Shown piece by piece: positions 1-9,400 of a stretch of DNA of 64,000 nucleotides; positions within the stretch are counted from its first letter, which is position 1, and every line of letters begins with the position of its first letter. This stretch comes from Bursaphelenchus xylophilus (lineage: Eukaryota > Nematoda > Chromadorea > Rhabditida > Aphelenchoididae): NCBI GenBank assembly GCA_904066235.2, contig CAJFCV020000006.1:2356001-2420000 (forward strand), written 5' to 3'. The notes beneath the pieces were generated by a model. That model was not told the origin of the DNA. It did no database searches and saw nothing but the letters and a program-made list of their open reading frames with translations. A program made the position numbers and the translations under genes.

Positions 1-733
1 ATTTTTGTCACTTTTAAACATCAAAAATTATTAATGACATCTGTTTTCGAGACTTGATCATGGATAATATAAAAAAAGTCCAAATATTTTTAATTTTTAC
101 AAAATTTTTGGGCGCTATGCATCAAATCAGTTCTTCGGATAAATGCAGAGCGTGTTGCAAACTTCGAGAATGTAAAAATATATCAAAAAATTGTTTACTT
201 TCTAGGAACAAGATTAATTTTCCGAAAAAATAACTTTAAGCTGTCGTGCGAAAAAATGATTTTCCAAACGAAGACGGACGTATTACTTATAAATAATTAG
301 TCTCAGAATAGCAGATGCGATTAGCCGGCAACTTGTTTACAGCTTATATAAATGAAAAAAATGCTTTTAGGTAGCTCTGGCAAGTGTAACATAATTATAA
401 AAAGTTGGGGACTTTGTTAGCGAAAAAATATAAAAAAAAACTTTGTTAGGGATGGCTAATATTGCTGTCCATGTCATAAACAGGTACTACCGGCATGTTG
501 CTGGTCTATCTGGGAATTTGGATATACTGCACATGATCACCATGCGTTCGATATCAGAAAATGTCCAAAAAATCAAATGTGCGTTTATTTGACCTTAAAA
601 GCCCTTTCTAATAGTCTCTAAAAACCCCATTCCCCAATTGGACAAAGCTCTGAACTGCTTTTTCGTTTAGAATAATGTGTGGTCAAGTGGAATTAGGACG
701 ATTACATAATGGCCAAATAGTCCGATAAAAACC
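1..733. other. non-coding, nothing recognised
   Basis: AT-rich sequence with no open frame that has coding character, no clear splice sites and no repeat family found elsewhere in the window. I see no gene in it. Confidence 0.5.
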
Positions 734-1242
734 GCTTTCAAATGCCTCATGTAATCGCAAAACACAAAAATCGTCGTTTGCACAAGGTACTCGGCACGCA
801 ATTTGGCACACAAGCTTCGACAAAAGGTCTGATGATCATGTGTAATATCGGTCTGTCGAAAAATAGTGAGCGCAATGTCGCTGCATCCCGTCGCTGAAGC
901 GGAAAACAATTTGGTTTTGCCGCGGCACAATTGATTTTCTCGGTAGTGGTACGATTTTCGATGCGACAGATTTCAGCCATACTATCCGTCTGGAAGGTAA
1001 TGACAACTCTATTGCATCGAAAATCGTATCGCGGCCGAGAAAATGAATTGTGTCGCGGCAAAATCAAATTGCTTTTCGCTTCAGCGATGCAGCGGCATTG
1101 CGCTCGTTATTTTCCCGACAGACCGATATTGCACATAATCTTCAGACCTTTTGTCGAAGCTTGTATGCCAAATTGCATGCAGAGCACTTTGTGCAAACGA
1201 CGATTTTTGTGGTTTGCGATTACATGAGGCATTTGAACGCGA
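734..1242. repeat. about 500 bp palindrome built on Mite-A
   Basis: The two halves are imperfect reverse complements around a centre near 990. The inner part is Mite-A sequence (GTCTGTCG... and ...CCCGACAGACCGAT). The outer part of each arm (about 734-845 and 1130-1242) is non-Mite sequence that contains AAATGCCTCATGTAATCGC and its complement. The open frames seen here on both strands are by-products of the palindrome. Confidence 0.75.
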
Positions 1243-1868
1243 TGCAGCGACGTTGCGCTCCTTATTTTCCCGGCAGACTGAAACGCAGATGACGGGCGAA
1301 ACGTAAGGTAATATAAGAGGAAAAAAGTGGGCTCACGGATGAGTTAAAGGGTCCAGAGTCCGAAAAGTCAGTTTCAGAAGCCCCTTTACTTTCCCAAAAA
1401 CTGATGGAAACTTCGGGAATGCACTTGGCCCTCCAGGAGTGGGAGGGCGGGGAGAAATTTTTGCGGCCGTTCGCCGCTTTGTCTTTCCGTGTGTTTTTCC
1501 GCTCTCTGTTTACGGCTTAACAACCCCCTCAGGCTTATTCGCTTTATACGGTTAGAGCAGATAGGGGCGGAATGGACGGAGGTTTGAGATTCTTGTTTTT
1601 CTGACTCTCTCCATAGATACTGAAATTAAAATTCGATTTAGAGTTTTGCAGGATGTAGTTTTTAGAATTCCGTTGCGTTCTAAAATGAGATTAAGGGATG
1701 CCGGGATACAAAAACCCATTGAAAATTTTGAAATATGGCCGGATCCAATGCAATCTTATACAAGCAGCTCGAGATACGACAAAATTTATCAATATTTGTG
1801 AATTGCCAATTTATTTCATTTGTCATACAGCATATCAAAATTGGTGTAAGACATTTTTGCGACAGATA
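1243..1868. other. non-coding stretch downstream of the small secreted gene
   Basis: The left part is moderately GC-rich (around 1380-1600), with no gene recognised. The right part lies just 3' of the minus-strand small gene and holds its probable polyadenylation signal. Confidence 0.45.
1810..1815 (-). promoter_or_regulatory. AATAAA polyadenylation signal of the small secreted gene
   Basis: The plus strand reads tttatt, so the minus strand has AATAAA about 54 nt beyond the stop codon at 1869-1871. That is a usual distance for nematode mRNA. Confidence 0.55.
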
Positions 1869-2236
1869 TTACACTGCGGCTTGTTCCAATGCGAACGCGA
1901 GCTCGGCCGCTTCTTCAGGCGTCTCCACTTTGACTAGACTGGCTTGAATTATTGGTTCAACTAAACTGGCTTCACTTCCGACATTTACGCTCAAACTTAC
2001 TGTGTTGGGAGTTGAGCAGCTCTTCAAAAGTCAAGGGAATTTTTGTAGTGGCAACACGCGCAACTGTCGGCGTAGCAACGTCTTCAGGTACGGAGTGATC
2101 AAAGTGATCAACACCTTAATGAACTAGGAATTGAAAAAATTTTTGGCATTGGCTTACCACCATCGTCGAGGGGAATGGGCTGACTTAAAAGTCCCGCTAC
2201 TAGCAAACACAAGAGCGTCAGCGAAAATCTCCGCAT
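1869..2236 (-). CDS. small putative secreted protein, three exons
   Basis: I do not recognise a family. Three short exons join into an 88-residue frame: exon 1 2236-2158, exon 2 2114-2001, exon 3 1942-1869 with a TAA stop. Exon 1 encodes a clear signal peptide: MRRF, then a hydrophobic run (LTLLCLLVAGLL) and a likely cleavage near SQP. The mature part is acidic and hydrophilic (DDGG, HFDH, SVPEDV, FEELL) and ends in PEEAAELAFALEQAAV. It has no cysteines and no transmembrane segment. Donors are GTAAGC and GTAAGT. The acceptors are weaker (ATTAAG; TTCAAG or, six bases on, CTAG, which also keeps frame), so those boundaries are the least certain part. A TATA box lies 42 nt upstream of the ATG and AATAAA lies downstream. 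All exons are too short to stand out as single long frames. A gene is likely; its function is unknown. Confidence 0.6.
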
Positions 2237-2277
2237 TTCCGGAAAGAGTAAAGTAATAACATGTTGTTTGATAGGCC

Positions 2278-2284
2278 TTATATA
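2278..2284 (-). promoter_or_regulatory. TATA box of the small secreted gene
   Basis: The minus strand reads CTATATAAGG here, 42 nt before the ATG at 2236. A start site about 30 nt downstream would leave a very short leader. No trans-splice acceptor is evident between the box and the ATG. Confidence 0.55.
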
Positions 2285-2464
2285 GACCCGGCGAGGCTGA
2301 TGAAATGTATTTTTTTGATAGGCGATTGGCAGTACTTACAATGCAAATCCCAAAGAGCAGCCGGTTTTGTGTTTTTCGCTTAATAGACCTTGTTTTTTGG
2401 GGGATGCCCTTAAGATTTCGGTGTTACGACCTTTTGGGTCAATGACAATTCGGTCAACATACTA

Positions 2465-2908
2465 GGCATGGCTCCGGGCCGGGCTTTGCAAAATTTTCCG
2501 GCCCGGGCCGGGCCGACTAATTTCTCGGCCCGACTCCGGGCTTCGATTTTCAGGCCCGGCCCGGCCCGGGCCGGCCCGGTTTTTTTGAAATTTGAGTTTT
2601 GCCCGGAAAAAAGGAAAAAATAAGCTTTTACGATAGGATTTTTCATTTTTTTGAACACAATGCTGATAGCGAACGTAAAGTGACCTTATGTACCTAGGTT
2701 TTGCTAAATTTTTCTTTACATCTTGCGAAAATTTGCCATAATTTTCTTTTCATTTCCCGCTTTCTTTCTTTCCAAACTAGTATAAAATTTTCCGGGCCGA
2801 ACCGGGCCGGGCTTTCCAAATTTCCCAAGCCCGGGCCGGGCTTGGAGATTTAAGCCCGGGCCTGCGGCCCGGGCCGGGCCGGGCTGGCCCGGTTTGCAGC
2901 CATGCTTA
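2465..2908. mobile_element. GGCCCG-rich inverted-repeat element with 10-bp flanking duplication
   Basis: The ends are inverted copies of GCATGGCT...GGGCC. They carry dense GGGCC/GGCCC runs (2470-2585 and 2790-2895) around an AT-rich core. The direct repeat CAACATACTA lies on both sides, at 2455-2464 and 2909-2918, and looks like a target-site duplication. No transposase is encoded. Length of the duplication and low-complexity GC ends suggest a non-autonomous hAT-like element. Confidence 0.7.
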
Positions 2909-2929
2909 CAACATACTATACTTTGGATT

Positions 2930-3300
2930 GCCTCGATTTGTCGATGTATGGGAGGCTAGGAGACGGCATAGTTAATAGAAATAAAAAAAAATAAAATTGA
3001 TCAGGTCCCAGGAGAGCCTATCACTTATTTTGAGATATTTTACATGTATTACTGCAATATTACTCAGATAAAACTTACGGATCTTTGTTTTTTGAAGCAA
3101 GCTTTGGTTTTTTCGGCGTTACAATAGCTCAAGGCGATGAAAAATTAGGTTTGCAACAGCTAAAATTAAAAAAAGCGGCAATGTCGTATGCCTACGCCAA
3201 GTTTCTGCTGAGCCTCCAACGGCCTTACCAGGCCTCATAGACACCTTCTACGACTTTTTTGGGTCTCCGCTAGTCCTACGGCTCGTATCGAAAAAGTCAT
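2930..3300 (+). mobile_element. Rep-T copy 1 (short tandem core)
   Basis: Shares with the other Rep-T copies the ordered blocks GTATGGGAGGCTAGGAGA, TTGATCAGGTCC, TATTTTGAGATATTTTACA, GCTAAAATTA and CAACGGCCTTACCAGGCC. It lacks the long CGCCGAGC array found in copies 3 and 4. It lies between the small gene and the end of Pgp-B. Confidence 0.7.
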
Positions 3301-3379
3301 TATTTAACAAAAGCCCGAAGCTTTCCGATTTCTCTTTATCCCACACTTGCCACATTAAGCCCGCTAATGCCATGTAATC

Positions 3380-3385
3380 TTTATT
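3380..3385 (-). promoter_or_regulatory. AATAAA polyadenylation signal of Pgp-B
   Basis: The minus strand reads GCAATAAAGATT about 35 nt after the Pgp-B stop codon (3420-3422), a position suited to 3'-end formation. Confidence 0.65.
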
Positions 3386-3419
3386 GCATGGCAATCAAAA
3401 CATCCATTATGACTATTAT

Positions 3420-6400
3420 TTAACTCTGCAGATCCTGTTTTCGTATCATATCCGCATAACATCCGTTGGCATTCATCAGTTCCGTATGACTTCCGACCTC
3501 CACGACTTTTCCATTGGCGATAAAATAGATCCTGTCCGCATGCTGAATCGACGAGAGTCGATGCGCGATGGTGATGCAGGTTCGGCCGCTGGCCGCCGTG
3601 TCCAGCGCCTGCTGCACGGCGCGCTCACTTTCCGCATCCAGTGCGGACGTGGCTTCGTCCAGCAGCAGGATTTTGGGCCGTCGGACCAAAGCTCTGGCAA
3701 TGGCGACGCGTTGCTTCTGCCCTCCGGACAATTGAGCGCCCTTCTCGCCGACTTCAGTGTCATAGCCTTCGGGGAGGTTTTCGATGAATTTCTTGGCGTT
3801 GGCTAGCCGGAATGCCTCCATGACCTCTTCTTTGTCAGCATTTTCGATTCCCAATGTCGCGTTCTCATAGATAGTGCCCGAAAATAGCACCGGCTCTTGT
3901 CCCACGAGCGCCATTTGCGAGCGAAGGTAGTGCAGTTGAAAAGTCCTGATCTCGGTGCTGTCTACAGTAATTTCGCCGCTGTTTGGCTCGTAGAATCGTT
4001 GTAAAAGATTGATAATTGTGCTTTTCCCACCGCCACTTGGCCCCACCAACGCGATGGTCTCGCCTGCCGAAGCGTTGACACTCAGTCCGTTGGTTACGGT
4101 AACCTCGGGGCGGGTTGGATATGAGAAGACGACCTTCTCCGCTGCGATATTCCCCACAACTTTCGGCGATTTTCCATTAGCCTCGTTGGAGTTTATAGCC
4201 GGCTCTTCGTAGATTATGGAGAACAGTGAGTTTGAGGATGGAATGGCATGCAGAATCTCGACCAACGGCGTTGAGACGAAGAGAATCGACCAGGTCAGCG
4301 TTGACATGGTCGTGCAGGCTCTGAAATTGAATTACCTTGTCGGTTGGGACATCTGAGCTTACAAAAATACATTTGCTATGTTGACGTCCCAATGGTAGAT
4401 CATCAAAAATCCGACTGTATAACATGCCACATCGTTGATGTAGACGCTAGATTGGGCAACGCAAAAGAGAATAGAGTCGGCTAGGACTATCTGAAATTGG
4501 AGTTAAGCGCATCAGCGGTACTAGCAGTTTGTCGGGAAAATGGTGAGTACACTGTTGCGTCGAAAATCATCAGTCTGTCGGAAAAGTAGTGAGCCTTCCA
4601 GGTCTTTTATTTTCAACTGCGTGTGGTTGGCGGGCACTCTGAGCTTTCCCTTGTCGCCGTTTGAAGATTGGTTTCCAGATTGGTACAACGAGACCCGTCT
4701 ATCAGTCTGTCGGGAAAATAATGAGCACTCTGTCGCATTGAAAATAGCGTTACGCCGAGAAAATGAATTTTGTTGCGGCAAAATCAAATGTTTTTTTACT
4801 TCAGCGACGCGAAAGTAATGAGCACAATGTTGCTGCGCCAATCGCGTCGCTGAAGTGAAAAGCAATTTGAATTTACCGCGACACAATTCATTTCCTCGGC
4901 GACGATACGGTTTTCGATGCGACAGAGTGCTCATTATTTTCCCGATCACTATTAGACGGGTGTCGTTGTACCAATCTTGAAATATTTTTTGTTCCAATTT
5001 TGAAACCAACGTGCATAAACCTTGTCGCGAATCTTCAAACGGCGACAAGGGAAAGCTCAGAGTGCCCGCCGACCACACAGTTCAAAATAAATGTTCTAAA
5101 AGGCTCACTATTTTCCCGACAAACTGATATACAGTGAGGGACCTGATCCAGTGGCAAAAAACGTATCACTTTGCATCCGGGAAGTATCAGAAATGTGGCA
5201 AAATGCTTCCTTCTCTAACTAAATAAAAAAACTCCGTTTTGAACTGCGCGCCCTTCCTCTCACAAAAAGACTGGGCGCGCTTTTGAAATCGGAGTACCTG
5301 GAGAGGGAAGCACTTTGCTACATTTTTGATACTTCCCGGATGCAAAATGGTACGTTTTTGGCCAATGGATCAGGTCCGCCACTGTTATGGTAATTCTATT
5401 TCCTACCCTTTTCTCTTCCTTTTCCAAGACCTCAAGGCTTCTTCGATACTTCTCCGCGAAATACTCCTCCCTGCCCAGCAACTGTATTGTTCGTGTGTTT
5501 TCGACTATCTCCACAGCCAATTTCGGGCTATCATCGAACTTTTGAATCCTTCTCAGCGCTTGCTGAGTGATCCGTCCCATAGCCGCGGAGATGGTTAGCA
5601 CCACCGCGTACACCGAACTCCCGGCCAAAACAATTTGCCAGGACGTCACCAAAGTCAGGGCGAGTTGAATCACAGTGCACAATGTGTTGTGCACCACATT
5701 GTAGAAGCGCCGGTCTAGCGCCGCCTTACAGTTGAGGCTGTCCGAAGTGATGCGTTGGACCAGTTTTGGCGACGAAGTTTGAGGCCGATCAAAGTAGGCG
5801 GCGCCTTGCGACAGGATGCTCTTCAAAGCCCGGACTTTCAACTTGATTACGACGTTCTCGCCTCCCCAATTGAGCAGTGATACGCCCAGCGTGATCGTGG
5901 TGAACGAGAACACCCCCACGGACAAAGTATAGAAGCCAACTTGTTGCAGACCGGCCGAATACTCCGCCCATTCCGCGTTCTTTTTCCGGAAGATGTTGAA
6001 GAGCATGTTCAAAGCGAAAACATAGAGAATCAGCTCGAGACCTCGCAGCATGGTGAAGATTAAGCCGGAAATGAGCTTTGGATACTCTCCTTCACAGTTT
6101 TTGGCGAGCGTTAGAAGGCCGTATTGAGGCGATTGGTCGGTGTATTCGAGGTCTGCCGGCGGTGAGGCTGAAAAAAGTCTCTTTGTATGAAGTAAAATAT
6201 AATCAGTCTGTCGGGAAAATAATGTGGATTTGTCGCAGTAAAATTTCTTGTCTCGCCGCTGTCGCAAACCAAATCTCCAGGTAGCCGTCGCAAAGCGATA
6301 ATGGACGATTTCAAAGCTCGACGAAACCACATTATTTTCCAGACAGACTAATACGCGCACCGCGAAAAAAAGTTGACGCACTTTGGAAAAAGCGTAGTAT

Positions 6401-9400
6401 CAGTTTGTCGGGAAAATAATGAGCACTCTGTCGCATCAAAAATCGCATCGCCGCTGAGAAAATAAGTTGTGTCGCGGCAAAATCATATTACTTTTTACTT
6501 CAGCGACGCGGTAATATGCTCATTATTTTCCCGACAGACTGATACTACGCTTTTTCAAAAGTGCGTCAGCTTTTTGTAGAAGCGAGCTGTCAGGCAAATA
6601 ATGTGACTATTATGGTATCAGTATGTCGGGAAAATAATGTGGATTTGTCGCAGGAAAATGTCTCGTTTTGTCGCAGTCGCGCACCAAATTTCCCGTCGCG
6701 GCTAGCCGTCGCAAAGCGATAATCGGCGATTTCAAGACGACGCTACAAATCCACATTATTTTCCCGACCGACTGATAGTCGGCTCACCTTCTATAACTGA
6801 TATCTTTGCTGTTTTTCCATTCTTCAAAGACGACTTTCTCCTTGACTCCTGCCTTTCAAAGCTTCTTCTTCTTCCATTGCTCTCAATCTCATCGCAAATT
6901 TGAAACTGCTGATGTTTCACCAGCGACGAATACAACCCACCTTCTCTTTCGCTCAACTCCACGTGTGAGCCCACTTCCACCACCCTTCCCTCATCATAAA
7001 CAATGATTTTCTGCACATCCCGCAGCGTCGACAGCCGATGCGCGATGACGATGGTGGTGCGGCAACGGGACGCGTCTTTCAGCGCCCGCTGCACCTGAAT
7101 TTCGCTTTCCGCATCCAACGCCGACGTGGCCTCGTCCAGCAGCAGGATCGGTGGGTTGTTGACGATGGCACGGGCGATCGCAATTCGCTGCTTTTGCCCG
7201 CCGGAAAGCTGGATTTCCCCACTGCCGATGTTGGTGTTGTAACCATGCCCTAGCTTTTGAATAAAGTCATGAGCGTTCGCCATCCGGCACGCCTTCTCGA
7301 CCTCGGCTTGGGTGATAGTTTCATCGCCAAGCCGGATGTTTTCGGAGATGCTGCCGTTGAAGAGGACCGGCTCTTGTTGGACGACGCCGATCAGGCGACG
7401 GAGCGATGAGATCTTGAGTTTTCGGATGTCCACTCCGTCTATTGCGATTGTGCCGGAAGAAGGGTTGTAGAGGCGGGTTATGAGGGAAATCTGAAGGTTC
7501 AAGAGTGATTTAGTTTTCCACTTTTTTTTGCAAGAACATTTTTTTTTGCTTACAAGGGAGGCATCTCAATTTGGACGCTCAGATTTTGTTTAAATTTTGA
7601 ACAAGCATTGTGCATAAACCAAATATAAATTTCCTGAAATTTTAGCTCGCCCTTTGAAGTAGCAGTTGGGATATTCAACAATCTTTGCCAGCGAGAGAGC
7701 ACGCTAAATGCGGAGAGCGGTCAGAAGGAAAAACACTTTTTGGCCGTATCTTTGCTAGTTTCGTACGGAAAAAATTGATTTTTTGTTGAAACATTAGTCT
7801 TTACAGTAGAAATTAGTACGAAATTTTTCATGCCAAAAACTCGGAAAAGATGCCACATTTTCTCCAACTTTCGGACAAAAGATCTCGATTGTTTCTGCAA
7901 AACGCGAGCTGCCGGTCTCGCATATTTCTTATAAAAAACTATTCTAATAAATTTGTGCCAAGTTTCATTAAAATCTGAGCGTCGCACTTGAGAGCACGCG
8001 ACACATTCTTCCCAGTACTTTTCAAGCAACTGGTTTTCCAAAATAACGAAATGTTTACTTTTCTGAACGCGGAGAATGGAGAGCCGCTCAGAGCCGGAGC
8101 CAAGAGCCGGCTCCAAGGCCTTGTCAATCTCTCATCGCTACAACAGTAAAAGACTTACCGACGTGCTTTTTCCACACCCACTATGTCCAACCAGCGCCAC
8201 CGTCTCCGAAGGCAGTGCTTCCCACGTAACGCCTTTCAAAACTTCTCGTTTTCTCCTGCTTGGATACGAAAATCTCACATTTTCGAATTTGATGTGACCT
8301 TCTGGACGTACGATTTCTTCTCCAGTATCATCATAGCTGTCGATTTCCGGGACCTAAAGTCATTCTAATGAGCGAAAAACTCGAAAAATCCCGTACTCTT
8401 TCAATTTGCCGAAAAATGACGGCCGCTGAAACGCGGGCCTTGAAGATGGCCATGAAATGCGGGCTAATATAGCCGATAAAATAAATACTAAACAACAGAG
8501 TGGTGGTGATGATAAACACATCGCCCGAGGCGATCTCGTCAATGTAGTAGAGATATCCACCATAGACAAGAGCGGTCGCGAAGAATAAATAAAGCACAAC
8601 GTAGAAGATGCCATCAAATAAGCCCTCCCAAAGACCAATCAAAATCCCATGAATCCGCGCCGAGAGTAAGGAGGCATGGTATTTTTGCGTCATTTGTTGT
8701 TGGCCGTTACACGATTGGACGGTCTTTACATTCATGACGGCCTCTTGGAGAATGGTGCCGGATTGGTCGAGAAGTGGAAGCTGCTTGGCGGTGGTCAGAC
8801 TGATCACCTAGAATTAGATTTTTTTTGGATTTGCTGATACTAGGCTGTTTGTAAAACCGCTGGAGTCGTTTTTGGCGTTTTCACAGTGTAAAAAAGGTGA
8901 GGGTGCGAGCGACAGCACTGCAAAAGTTTTTTGAAAATTTTGGCAGAAGAATTTTTATACAGGGGACCAGATTCAGTGGCAAAAAACGTAGCATTTTGCA
9001 TACGCGAAGTATCAAAAAATGTGGCAAAATACCTCCCTCTCCAAGTGAAAAAACTCCGACTTCAAAAGCGCCTCTTTTTGCGACGAAAAAAGGGCGCGCC
9101 CTTCAAAACGAAGTTTTTTCGTTTGGAGAGGGAAGCATTTTGCCACATTTTTGATACTTCCCGGATGCAAAATGGTACGTTTTTTGCCACTGGATCAGGT
9201 CCCCCACTATAGCTATTGCTACCGTTGAGGGTAATATTTCAACGAAAAAATCAATTTTTCCCTACTAAATTGGCAAAGCTATGGCCAAAAAAGTGTTTGT
9301 CTCAATTTCGCTGTACCAATCTTGTCGCTGAAGTGAAAAGCAATTTGATTGTCACCCCGACACAATTAATTTTCCCGGCGGCGATTTTCGATGCGACAGA

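Noticed and set aside
5260..5400. Extension of the Pgp-B TMD2 reading frame past VADLIHW... toward 5260
   Set aside because: The exon ends at 5407 at a GTAGGA donor in the same place as in Pgp-A; the rest is Pal-P sequence read by chance.
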